A DNA stretch of 64,000 nucleotides from Mucilaginibacter sp. SJ. GTDB taxonomy: Bacteria; Bacteroidota; Bacteroidia; Sphingobacteriales; Sphingobacteriaceae. Below are positions 9,140-16,330 of this stretch, piece by piece. The stretch is from the NCBI RefSeq assembly GCF_028993635.1, contig NZ_CP118631.1, positions 3,534,001-3,598,000 on the forward strand. The letters are read 5' to 3'. Numbering within the stretch: position 1 is the first letter of the stretch; every line of letters begins with the position of its first letter. The notes beneath the pieces were generated by a model. The model saw only the letters and a list, made by a program, of their open reading frames with translations. It had not been told where the DNA came from and did no database searches. Made by a program: the position numbers and the translations under genes.

Positions 9140-10378
9140 ATGAATGTGTTTCGCTCTTTAAAGTACCGTAATTTTAAGCTGTTTTTTTACGGTCAGTCAA
9201 TATCCCTCATTGGCACATGGATGCAAAAAACAGCAGTGAGCTGGCTGGTTTATCGCCTCACCGGCTCAGCCCTTTTATTAGGAATAGTAAGTTTTGTAAG
9301 CCTGATCCCTTCACTGATCCTGGCTCCTTACGCAGGCAGCATTGTCGACAGGCATAACCGTTACCGCATTTTAGTTATTACCCAGGTAGTATCTATGCTG
9401 CAGGCCGGCGCCTTTGCGTTCATGATCTTTTTCAAGATCTATAATATTCCCGCTATCATTGGCCTTAGCCTGTTGCAGGGTATTGTAAACGCCTTTGACG
9501 TTACCTGTCGCCAATCATTAATGGTGGATATGGTTGATGACAAGGCCGATCTGCCTAATGCCATCGCCTTAAACTCAACCATGACCAATCTGGCACGTAT
9601 TGCAGGCCCGGCAATTGCAGGTATCGTATTAAGTGCTTTTGGTGAGGATGTTTGTTTCTTCGGCAACTTTTTGAGCTATATCCCTGTGCTCACCTGTTTA
9701 TTTATGATGAAGCTAAACACCATAGTGCCTGTCCGTTCAGAAAAAAGCATCTGGACAGAATTGCAGGAAGGTTTCAGATACGTATCTGGCGACAGCGACC
9801 TGAGCAGCATGATCCTGATGCTTACTGCAAGCAGTTTGTTTGTGATACCATTTAATACACTGATGCCAATATTCGCCAAAGATCTTTTTAACGGCGATGC
9901 AAAAACCTTCAGCTGGTTTGAGAGCGCAGCTGGTTTAGGCTCAGTAATTAGTGCTGTATATCTGGCTAACCTGAAGAGTGATAAAAACCTTGTAAAGATC
10001 ATGTCGATAGCAAGTCTTATTTTTGGTACAAGCGTGCTGATGGTGGCCTATGCAGGCAAACTACCTTTTGCTTTAATATTTATGGTATTTACCGGCGTTG
10101 GTATGATGGCGCAAACATCGGCCATCAACACCTATATCCAAACCCATGCTATCCCCGCTATGCGGGCAAGGGCCATCAGCTATTATGTGATGGCTTACCA
10201 GGGCATGATTCCGGTAGGCAGTTTGATGGCCGGTTGGTTGGCCAATGAACTTGGGCCGCGCAGGGCTGTTTGTATCGAGGGAATTATTGGGGTATTGGCC
10301 ACTGCATTGTTTGTATTATATAAAAGAAGACAGGCAGCAGGTGAAGCCGTTGAAGGCAAAGCGATGTTCGTTAAGTAA
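9140..10378 (+). CDS. MFS transporter (EntS-like, MFS_3 type)
   Basis: 412 residues with about twelve hydrophobic segments and no signal peptide. The N-terminus FRSLKYRNFKLFFYGQSIS and the following GTWMQKTAVSWLVYRLTGSA are typical of the EntS/MFS_3 branch of major-facilitator exporters, which expel siderophores or drugs. The loop motif after TM2 (PYAGSIVDRHNRYRI) is the usual MFS motif A (GxxxDRxxRR). An in-frame stop shortly upstream (ATGAATTGA at 9128) makes 9140 the first usable ATG. It is divergent from the LysR gene that probably controls it. Substrate unknown. Confidence 0.88.
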   Translation: MNVFRSLKYRNFKLFFYGQSISLIGTWMQKTAVSWLVYRLTGSALLLGIVSFVSLIPSLILAPYAGSIVDRHNRYRILVITQVVSMLQAGAFAFMIFFKIYNIPAIIGLSLLQGIVNAFDVTCRQSLMVDMVDDKADLPNAIALNSTMTNLARIAGPAIAGIVLSAFGEDVCFFGNFLSYIPVLTCLFMMKLNTIVPVRSEKSIWTELQEGFRYVSGDSDLSSMILMLTASSLFVIPFNTLMPIFAKDLFNGDAKTFSWFESAAGLGSVISAVYLANLKSDKNLVKIMSIASLIFGTSVLMVAYAGKLPFALIFMVFTGVGMMAQTSAINTYIQTHAIPAMRARAISYYVMAYQGMIPVGSLMAGWLANELGPRRAVCIEGIIGVLATALFVLYKRRQAAGEAVEGKAMFVK

Positions 10379-10411
10379 ATCTATTTCATCTACCTCTTTA
10401 AATAAATAAAG

Positions 10412-10440
10412 AAGCCCTTTCAAGTTTTGGAAGGGCTTTG
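10412..10440 (+). terminator. Terminator after MFS gene
   Basis: Stem AAGCCCTT (10412-10419) with AAGGGCTT (10431-10438), 11-nt loop, short T-run, 34 nt downstream of the transporter stop. Confidence 0.65.
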
Positions 10441-10453
10441 TTATGATAAAAAT

Positions 10454-10559
10454 GTCATTGCAAGGAGCAAAACGGGAATGAGCTTAGGCGCGACGTAGCA
10501 ATCGCATGCTATACAGGGTGACCATGCTTCCGTGCGATTGCTTTGTATCTTATAATGAC
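10454..10559. repeat. Dispersed repeat of the GTCATTGCAAGGAGC type
   Basis: Ends GTCATT (10454) and AATGAC (to 10559) with an inner hairpin AGCAATCGCATG (10498-10509) / CGTGCGATTGCT (10531-10542), 11 of 12 pairing. This matches the well-known bacterial repeat that reads GTCATTGCGAGG...GCAATC. No gene is seen in the 445-base gap 10379-10823. Confidence 0.8.
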
Positions 10560-10609
10560 GTGATTGTAAATCATTGACTATTAAAGGTAAATTTTTGTTT
10601 TTAATTATA

Positions 10610-10734
10610 ATGTGGGCATTGCCTCCGGCCCGGGCTATCCGCTACAAGTCCTCGCCTTGCCCACACACAAGGCCTCCGCACGCTGTGGGCTTTCCGCTAC
10701 TATCCCTAACGCTGCCCTACACACCATAGCTTAA
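10610..10734. repeat. GC-rich dispersed repeat (GGCTTTCCGCTAC type)
   Basis: Two related half-units, TGTGGGC...GGGCTATCCGCTAC and GCTGTGGGCTTTCCGCTAC, the second followed by TATCCCTAACGC, lie in direct order. The element is much more GC-rich than its AT-rich flanks. Sequences of this type recur between genes in Bacteroidota. It shows no open frame of interest. Confidence 0.65.
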
Positions 10735-10823
10735 ATATATCAAATCGGAGACGTCATTTAATTTTTTTTCAGGGTTTTCCTGATGGTTATTCACAATGAC
10801 GCTTTTTTTGACCTCTTTATCTT

Positions 10824-11786
10824 TTACATCTTCAAACCAATCTCCCTCAAGCGTTCATCCAGATATTCGCCTGCGGTAATGTCGGTATATAGCTTAGGAT
10901 GCTGTTCATCAATACACGAATCAAGACTGGTTAAATCCATATTCGATTTTGGGTGCAGGAAAAATGGCACCGAAAAACGGGAGAACTTCATCAGCTCGCG
11001 CGGTGGGTTTACTACGCGGTGAGTTGTCGATTTTAACTTGTTATTGGTTAACCGCTGCAGCATATCGCCAACGTTAACAACCAAATCTTCGCCATAAGCT
11101 TTTACCGGGAACCAGGCATTATCGCGGGTTAACAGTTCGAGGCCATCGGCACTGGCGCCAATTAATAAGGTGATCAGGTTGATATCCTCATGTGCACCAG
11201 CACGCACAGCATCATCTGGTACCGAGTCGGGGTCGGTTATCGGGAAATAATGCAGGGTGCGAAGTATGGAATTACCATTATGGACTTTATCATCAAAATA
11301 GTTTTCGGGCAGTTCGAGGTAAACGGCAATTGCGCGGAGTAAATGTTTACCGGCTGCTTCCAGTTTTTTGTAAACTTCGATGGTGGTTGGATTAAATTCG
11401 GGCAGCTCATTAACGGTAACATTATCCGGGTACTGTGCTTTCAGCGCCTCATCGTCGATTACAGTTTGGCCAATCTGCCAAAATTCTTTCAGGTCGGGGG
11501 TTTTAAACCCTTTTGCCGTTTCCTTGCCTTTACCGGTATACCCGCGCTGGCCTGCTAAGCCAGGGATTTCATATTGCTGTTTTACCTCATCGGACAGGGA
11601 AAACAGCGTTTTGACCTGATCGTAAAGCCTATCTATCAACTCTTTACTGAGGCCGTGATTAGTAATGGTAACAAATCCTGTTTCGTTAAAAGCTTTGCCA
11701 ATATCGTTCGAAAATTGCTTGCGTTCTTCGGCACTGCCGTTTATATAGGTGTTCAGGTCCAGGCGTGGAATGTTTACTGTGCTCAT
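10824..11786 (-). CDS. 2OG-Fe(II) oxygenase, isopenicillin N synthase-like
   Basis: 320 residues. The N-terminal DIOX_N region is PRLDLNTYINGSAEERKQFS with GFVTITNHGLS (37-47). The double-stranded beta-helix core supplies all expected ligands: His199 and Asp201 (AGAHEDIN) and His256 (STTHRV) for iron, and Arg270/Ser272 (RFS) for 2-oxoglutarate. The enzyme is therefore likely active and uses 2OG, O2 and Fe(II) to oxidise an unknown small molecule in the cytosol. The length is standard. It is a single gene flanked by repeats downstream and a promoter region upstream; no biosynthetic cluster surrounds it. Confidence 0.88.
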   Translation of the reverse strand: MSTVNIPRLDLNTYINGSAEERKQFSNDIGKAFNETGFVTITNHGLSKELIDRLYDQVKTLFSLSDEVKQQYEIPGLAGQRGYTGKGKETAKGFKTPDLKEFWQIGQTVIDDEALKAQYPDNVTVNELPEFNPTTIEVYKKLEAAGKHLLRAIAVYLELPENYFDDKVHNGNSILRTLHYFPITDPDSVPDDAVRAGAHEDINLITLLIGASADGLELLTRDNAWFPVKAYGEDLVVNVGDMLQRLTNNKLKSTTHRVVNPPRELMKFSRFSVPFFLHPKSNMDLTSLDSCIDEQHPKLYTDITAGEYLDERLREIGLKM

Positions 11787-11990
11787 AGTTATAGTTTATA
11801 AAACAGGTAGCAAAATTATTTAATTTTTAAGCGCGGAACACAAGATAGTAATAAAATTTTATCCCCATAATTACACTGACCTTGTTCGCATTAACTCTTT
11901 AAAACAATTCTTGCTTTAAACGTTTTATACTTCTGCTTGTCATACATTAAGCAACACCAACATGACAGGCTATCTTAAACATACATTATT

Positions 11991-13622
11991 ATGAAATTTA
12001 TTAATAAAATATGCGGTATTAGCTTAATAGCATTTTTAATGATGCTTGCCGCACCAAACATGAGTAAAGCCCAGGAAGGAGGCTATGTATCCGACCAGGA
12101 GTTTTACGACGAACTTGATCCATACGGTACCTGGGTTAACGACCCTCAATACGGCAACGTTTGGATCCCGGACGCCGGTGACGATTTCAGACCATACGCT
12201 ACCCGGGGCCACTGGGTTGTAACCGACTATGGCAATACCTGGGTATCCGATTATGAATGGGGCTGGGCTCCGTTTCACTATGGTCGCTGGCGCTATGATG
12301 ATTATTATGGATGGGAATGGATTCCGGGCCATGAATGGGCCCCGGCATGGGTAAGCTGGAGACATGGCGGCGGTTATTATGGCTGGGCGCCTTTACAGCC
12401 AGGCATCAGCATCAGCATATCTTTTGGTAATAGTTACCGTGTACCTGATAATTACTGGGTTTGTGCTCCGCAGGCTTATATTAACAGGCCCAATATTTAC
12501 AACTATTATGTACCGCAAACCCGTGTGGTAAACATCATTAACCGTACAACTATTATTAACAACACTTATGTTAATAACAACCGTACTTATATAACCGGCC
12601 CAAGAGTTAATGAGATCAGGCAGGTTACCAACAACCGTAACGTGCGTGTTTACAACATCAACAACGTTAACCGGCCAAACGGCGGCGGCAGAGTAGTTAA
12701 TAATACAGTAAACATTTATCGCCCTGAAGTAAGGAAAACACCCGATGCACGCCCGGCAAGAGTTGTGAACGCAGCAGCTTACAGGCAGCAAAACCCTAAT
12801 AATGGCATAGCCAACAGGCGGGCGGGTAACGCTGGCATCAACCGGAACAACGCTGCCCGCTTAAGGGAAGTGGCCCGAAATGCACAGCCAGACAACAAGG
12901 TAGTACAGGTAAATCATGAAAGGCCTGCTAACCGGCCAAATTCTGCTGCTAACGCCCGCGCTAATCAACCCAATGCAAGGCCGACAGATGATAACCAGCA
13001 GGCACAGCGTCAGCAGCAGGCACAACAACGCCAGCAGCAACAGCAAGTGCAAAGGCAACAACAGCTTAATCAAAGACAAAAGGATCAAAACCAACGCCAG
13101 CAACAACAGCAGGCACAGCGTCAACAGCAACTGCAACAACGGCCTCAAAACCAACAGGAACAGCAAGTGCAAAGACAACAGCAACGCCAGCAGCAGCAAG
13201 CTCAGCGCCAGCAGCAGCAGGAACAGCAACGCCAGCAGCAACAAGCTCAGCGCCAGCAACAGCAGGAACAGCAACGTCAGCAGCAACAAGCTCAGCGCCA
13301 ACAACAGCAGGAACAGCAACGTCAGCAGCAACAAGCTCAGCGCCAACAACAGCAGGAACAACAACGCCAGCGGCAACAAGCTCAACGCCAACAACAGCAG
13401 GAACAGCAACGTCAGCAGCAACAAGCTCAGCGCCAACAACAACAGGAACAGCAACGTCAGCAGCAACAAGCTCAGCGCCAGCAGCAGCAGGAACAGCAAC
13501 GTCAGCAGCAACAAGCTCAGCGCCAACAACAGCAGGAACAACAACGTCAGCAGCAACAGGCCCAGCGCCAACAACAGCAGGAACAGCAACGCCAACGTCA
13601 GCAACAGCAACACCGTCCCTAA
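11991..13622 (+). CDS. DUF6600-like secreted protein with Gln-rich repeat tail
   Basis: 543 residues. A signal peptide (about 1-27, ending SKAQ) is followed by a Tyr/Trp-rich domain (about 35-150) made of repeats such as YGTWVNDPQYGNVWIPD, YGRWRYDDYYGWEWIPG and YYGWAPL, the DUF6600 pattern. An Asn/Val/Tyr-rich stretch (about 160-250) comes next, then a long low-complexity tail made almost only of Gln, Arg, Ala and Glu. Nine 15-residue repeats fill residues about 399-533. The protein is presumably periplasmic or surface-exposed; no catalytic residues are recognised. A terminator follows, then a secreted thioredoxin. The long opposite-strand frame through the tail is a by-product of the repeat. 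Confidence 0.85.
   Translation: MKFINKICGISLIAFLMMLAAPNMSKAQEGGYVSDQEFYDELDPYGTWVNDPQYGNVWIPDAGDDFRPYATRGHWVVTDYGNTWVSDYEWGWAPFHYGRWRYDDYYGWEWIPGHEWAPAWVSWRHGGGYYGWAPLQPGISISISFGNSYRVPDNYWVCAPQAYINRPNIYNYYVPQTRVVNIINRTTIINNTYVNNNRTYITGPRVNEIRQVTNNRNVRVYNINNVNRPNGGGRVVNNTVNIYRPEVRKTPDARPARVVNAAAYRQQNPNNGIANRRAGNAGINRNNAARLREVARNAQPDNKVVQVNHERPANRPNSAANARANQPNARPTDDNQQAQRQQQAQQRQQQQQVQRQQQLNQRQKDQNQRQQQQQAQRQQQLQQRPQNQQEQQVQRQQQRQQQQAQRQQQQEQQRQQQQAQRQQQQEQQRQQQQAQRQQQQEQQRQQQQAQRQQQQEQQRQRQQAQRQQQQEQQRQQQQAQRQQQQEQQRQQQQAQRQQQQEQQRQQQQAQRQQQQEQQRQQQQAQRQQQQEQQRQRQQQQHRP
13185..13589 (+). repeat. 45-bp minisatellite, nine coding copies
   Basis: Nine 45-bp units in exact register encode a 15-residue Gln-rich unit (RQQQQAQRQQQQEQQ). 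Units differ mainly at synonymous CAG/CAA and CGC/CGT positions; one unit has an Arg in place of a Gln. The repeat is in frame throughout, so copy-number change would only lengthen or shorten the tail. Confidence 0.95.
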
Positions 13623-13649
13623 AACAATTAAATTATAACCGCTACAATA

Positions 13650-13688
13650 AACAGCACGTATAACGCATTATATACGTGCTGTTTTTAT
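13650..13688 (+). terminator. Terminator after DUF6600-like gene
   Basis: A perfect 13-bp stem (13650-13662 with 13671-13683), 8-nt loop and T5 tail, 28 nt after the stop and 24 nt before the next start. It separates the two secreted-protein genes. Confidence 0.9.
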
Positions 13689-13706
13689 TACAAATCATCT
13701 GTTAAA

Positions 13707-14153
13707 ATGAAGAAACTCCTGCATATAAGTTATTTTATCGCCTTAATTGCGCTTGTGTCCGGCTCTGCTGCAAAAGCACAGGAAACCATCAGCAAGTCGT
13801 CCGCTCAAATCAACTTTATTGAAAACTCCTGGAATGAAGCCTTAAAACAGGCAGCCCGGCAAAACAAATATATTTTTGTTGATGCTTATGCCAGTTGGTG
13901 CGGCCCTTGCAAAATGCTTAAGGCTACCACATTTAAAAACAATAAGGTAGCAGACTTTTACAATGATAATTTTGTAAACGTAGCCATCGACATGGAAAAA
14001 GGACAAGGTCCGGCCCTGGCTGCCGAATGGGGGCTGCAGGCCTACCCTACCATGATTATATTTACCAGCAAAGGCAAACCCGTATCAGGGACCGTAGGCT
14101 ATATCAGGGCAAATGACCTGATTAAATTTGGCAGGCAGGCATTGAATAAATAG
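13707..14153 (+). CDS. Secreted thioredoxin-family protein
   Basis: 148 residues with a signal peptide (about 1-25, ending AKAQ) and a thioredoxin fold. The redox motif is intact, WCGPC at 64-68 (Cys65, Cys68), preceded by FVDAYASW. The cis-Pro segment is LQAYPTMIIF. The overall form matches the thioredoxin_7 / DsbD-gamma-like group, so the product probably reduces or shuffles disulphides in the periplasm. It is a monocistronic gene: a strong terminator lies upstream and another downstream at 14.25 kb. The partner that keeps it reduced is not in this window. Confidence 0.88.
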   Translation: MKKLLHISYFIALIALVSGSAAKAQETISKSSAQINFIENSWNEALKQAARQNKYIFVDAYASWCGPCKMLKATTFKNNKVADFYNDNFVNVAIDMEKGQGPALAAEWGLQAYPTMIIFTSKGKPVSGTVGYIRANDLIKFGRQALNK

Positions 14154-14250
14154 CTTTTTATATGAAAGCTAAAAGCAGAATACACAAAGCCTAAAGCTAA
14201 ATTCAATTGCTTTATGTGAAACTAATTAATAGAGCCTATATAAAACCAAG

Positions 14251-14281
14251 AACCGATAGTAAATTGCTATCGGTTTTTTGT
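14251..14281 (+). terminator. Terminator after thioredoxin gene
   Basis: Stem AACCGATAG (14251-14259) with CTATCGGTT (14267-14275), followed by T6-G on the plus strand. It separates the thioredoxin gene from the small-RNA array. Confidence 0.85.
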
Positions 14282-14390
14282 TTATGGTAACTTTATTTAG
14301 TTATATATAAGTACATGGCCTATAAAAGATCGTTCTTTTGTGCTATAATCAATTGCGGCTTAAAAGACGTCTCCAAAAATTGGGAATAAT

Positions 14391-14479
14391 AAAAAAGGCC
14401 GAAACACTCTCGCAGTTTTTCGGCCCTACATCTACCTATGAAAACAACCCTTTGAGAAGGGTATTAATACTTATCCAAA
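14391..14479 (-). ncRNA. Small RNA gene, array copy 1
   Basis: Read on the minus strand: TTTG element (14476-14479), 13 nt, hairpin ACCCTT-CTCA-AAGGGT (14462-14447), 21-nt linker, then terminator hairpin 14425-14397 with GCGAG loop and T6 (14396-14391). In this copy the linker is one A shorter than in the other three, and the outer stem is GGCCGAAA/TTTCGGCC. RNA of about 80 nt is inferred. No conserved reading frame on either strand. Confidence 0.75.
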
Positions 14480-14649
14480 CCTGGTGCCAAATCACAAAAC
14501 CGCTTTTAAACTTCTATAAGCTTTTTGAAGCTAACAGACACCCCCATGTGGAAAGCAATCCCAAAATCGGGGATTATAAACTACTGTCATTAAAATATTC
14601 TTAATTAAAAAGCAATCAGATCAGAGAGAGATTGAAATTTCCGTTAAAT

Positions 14650-14740
14650 AAAAAAGGCCGGACAACTCTCGCAGTTATTCCGGCCCTACATCTACCTATG
14701 AAAAACAACCCTTTGAGAAGGGTATTAAACTATATTCAAA
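14650..14740 (-). ncRNA. Small RNA gene, array copy 2
   Basis: Same design as copy 1: TTTG (14737-14740), 13 nt, ACCCTT/AAGGGT hairpin (14708-14723), 22-nt linker, terminator hairpin 14656-14685 and T6 (14655-14650). The outer stem is GGCCGGA/TCCGGCC, that is A-T in copy 1 changed to G-C with pairing kept. The inner AACT/AGTT stem and GCGAG loop are retained. Confidence 0.75.
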
Positions 14741-14906
14741 CCTGATGCCAATGTTTAAAAATGGCCTTAAATGCCTAATTGGCAGCTTTTTAAAACACAA
14801 ACACTCCTCAATGTGTAGAAATGACACCCAAAACCGGGAATTAATTTCCCAATGGTTAATTTTAGGCAGCCACCATTTTAATTATCAGGCAACATAACGC
14901 CGTAAT

Positions 14907-14999
14907 AAAAAAGGCCGGACAACTCTCGCAGTTGATCCGGCCCTACATCTACCTATGAAAAACAACCCTTTTTAGTAAGGGTATTAACTTTAATTCAAA
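14907..14999 (-). ncRNA. Small RNA gene, array copy 3
   Basis: TTTG (14996-14999), 13 nt, first hairpin 14965-14982 with a larger 6-nt loop (ACTAAA) in place of CTCA, 22-nt linker, terminator hairpin 14913-14942 and T6. Only the loop of the first hairpin changes; both 6-nt stem arms are unchanged. Inner terminator stem is CAACT/AGTTG. Confidence 0.75.
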
Positions 15000-15229
15000 C
15001 CAGGTGCCAAATGCGAAAATGCACTTTCAACATTCAGAACGCACTTTCACAGCATAGTTGAATATAAAGTGTGTAAATACTTTCCGAGGAATGGTGGTAT
15101 AATTTTCCCAGAAGTTAAAATTTGCAAACTGCCAGCTAAACCACCTTGCCGGTCATCACATACTTAGGATGACATATCCAGTTACATAAACCTGTTTGGG
15201 GAGGAAACCGGCATGAAACATCGGATAAT

Positions 15230-15319
15230 AAAAAAGGTCGAAATACTCTCGCAGTATTTCGACCCTACATCTACCTATGAAAAACAACCCTTTGAGAAGG
15301 GTAATAACATTTATTCAAA
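15230..15319 (-). ncRNA. Small RNA gene, array copy 4
   Basis: TTTG (15316-15319), 13 nt, first hairpin 15287-15302, 22-nt linker, terminator hairpin 15236-15264 and T6 (15235-15230). This copy has a perfect 12-bp terminator stem: the C-G pair at stem position 3 of the other copies is here T-A, and the mismatch seen in copy 1 is repaired. Loop GCGAG. Confidence 0.75.
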
Positions 15320-15518
15320 CGAAATGCCAATTGATAAAAATGCGCTTATATACCTTAAAAACAGCTTTTTAATATTACTTAAATATTAAACTGTAGATTT
15401 TTTCCCCAAACGAGGGTGCAATTTCCACACCCGGGGAAACAGATTAAAAGATCAAACAATTTTTAACATTAAATATTTAATAAAGAAACCATCCCGTATA
15501 AACTTTGTTAAACCGATT

Positions 15519-15836
15519 ATGGACTATAACGTATATTTACTGGCAACCGATCCCCAAAACCCCTGCAGGGATGTGATCCACTCCAGGGATACACGTCTCA
15601 AGGTAAAAGTTTACTGCCTTGACGAAGAACAATTTAGTCCGGATGATAACGAGATCCAGCTTTATGGTTATGCCGACCAGAAGCTTTACGCTTTTGAAAC
15701 GGTTAGTGTAGCTGCCGAAGACGCGCTGGATTTGGTAGGCGCCATACAATGGTATGCCCACTATATCGAGTTTCCAGAAATGGAAATACTCCCGGAAGAC
15801 CCCCGTCCACGCGCCCAATACAGGGATGTGAAGTGA
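15519..15836 (+). CDS. Protein of unknown function (105 aa)
   Basis: 105 residues, acidic and probably cytosolic, without signal peptide or membrane segment. It contains several likely strands (YNVYLLATDP, LKVKVYCLDEE, QKLYAFETVSVAAEDALDLV) and an amphipathic helix (AIQWYAHYI), followed by a Pro-rich C-terminus. I do not recognise a domain. It lies between the sRNA array and the tRNA-Val genes, reads away from the array and has no close operon partner. Coding quality looks good, the upstream sequence is AT-rich, and the first ATG follows an in-frame stop. Confidence 0.65.
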   Translation: MDYNVYLLATDPQNPCRDVIHSRDTRLKVKVYCLDEEQFSPDDNEIQLYGYADQKLYAFETVSVAAEDALDLVGAIQWYAHYIEFPEMEILPEDPRPRAQYRDVK

Positions 15837-15893
15837 ATTATTAAAACACATCTTGCTAAATATCAACCCCGTACAAAAAATGTAAAATATTTT

Positions 15894-15923
15894 TTGAAGA
15901 ATAAATATCAACCCCTATATTTG
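15894..15923 (+). promoter_or_regulatory. Promoter of first tRNA-Val
   Basis: TTG at 15894-15896, exactly 19 nt, then TATATTTG at 15916-15923: a full match to the Bacteroidota housekeeping promoter. The tRNA begins 15 nt further on. Confidence 0.8.
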
Positions 15924-15938
15924 CAGTCCCAAAAGCAA

Positions 15939-16013
15939 GGGAGCTTAGCTCAGCTGGTTCAGAGCATCTGCCTTACAAGCAGAGGGTCACTGGTTCGAAC
16001 CCAGTAGCTCCCA
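15939..16013 (+). tRNA. tRNA-Val (UAC anticodon)
   Basis: A 75-nt cloverleaf: acceptor GGGAGCT/AGCTCCC, D-arm GCTC/GAGC, anticodon stem TCTGC/GCAGA with loop CTTACAA (anticodon TAC), T-arm ACTGG-TTCGAAC-CCAGT, discriminator A. CCA is not encoded. Confidence 0.97.
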
Positions 16014-16016
16014 CAA

Positions 16017-16044
16017 AAGCCTAACAGAAATGTTAGGCTTTTTT
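16017..16044 (+). terminator. Terminator after first tRNA-Val
   Basis: Perfect 10-bp stem AAGCCTAACA / TGTTAGGCTT with GAAA loop and T-run, starting 4 nt after the tRNA. Confidence 0.9.
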
Positions 16045-16154
16045 ATACTTGCACTCTTCGCTAAATACTTCATAAAAGTATTTGCATTATATGGCAAAGT
16101 GATTTAACTTCGCCACTCGGTTTTACCAATTATAACGGTAAAATTAAAAACAAA

Positions 16155-16229
16155 GGGAGCTTAGCTCAGCTGGTTCAGAGCATCTGCCTTACAAGCAGAG
16201 GGTCACTGGTTCGAACCCAGTAGTTCCCA
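16155..16229 (+). tRNA. tRNA-Val (UAC anticodon), second copy
   Basis: Identical to the first tRNA-Val except for one base: the acceptor 3' strand reads AGTTCCC, turning pair 5-68 from G-C to G-U. Anticodon and all other arms are unchanged, so it should be functional. No clear TAnnTTTG promoter precedes it; a weaker AAGTATTTGC lies about 70 nt upstream. Confidence 0.95.
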
Positions 16230-16235
16230 CAGGAA

Positions 16236-16265
16236 AAGCCTAACAGAAAATGTTGGGTTTTTTTA
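16236..16265 (+). terminator. Terminator after second tRNA-Val
   Basis: A copy of the first tRNA terminator: AAGCCTAACA-GAAAA-TGTTGGGTTT, now with G-U pairs in the stem, followed by a T-run. Shows that tRNA and terminator were duplicated together. Confidence 0.8.
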
Positions 16266-16330
16266 TTTTTCACCAATCTTGTTTTTTTATATAAAAGGGC
16301 TGATCCCTTGTATTTCCATAAATAAAACCA

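Larger units (their letters stand above)
14391..15420 (-). repeat. Tandem array of four ~260-320 bp sRNA units
   Basis: Unit starts are spaced about 259, 257 and 323 bp. About 100 bp per unit is strongly conserved (terminator to the TTGGCA upstream of the TTTG); weaker similarity, including AGCTTTTT (plus strand) and a CCC-AAA-CGGGG-like patch, extends another 60-100 bp upstream of each RNA. The 1365-base gap 14154-15518 holds no protein gene that I can support; these RNA units are its content. Confidence 0.8.

Noticed and set aside
12861..13613. A 250-codon minus-strand frame made of Leu/Ala runs
   Set aside because: It is the antisense of the CAG/CAA-rich minisatellite; composition is entirely explained by the plus-strand repeat.
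14338..14604. An 88-codon plus-strand frame over array copy 1
   Set aside because: The frame is not conserved in the other three copies (copy 3 breaks at once), while the minus-strand RNA structure is.
14430..15310. Plus-strand leader peptides beginning MKNNPLRR
   Set aside because: An ATG with AAAAACAACCC appears in each copy, but the frames stop at different places and copy 1 has a shifted frame.
14391..15331. The four-copy array as a CRISPR or a transposon-end repeat
   Set aside because: Repeats of about 100 bp with 150-220 bp spacers, no cas genes, no transposase and covarying stems do not fit either.
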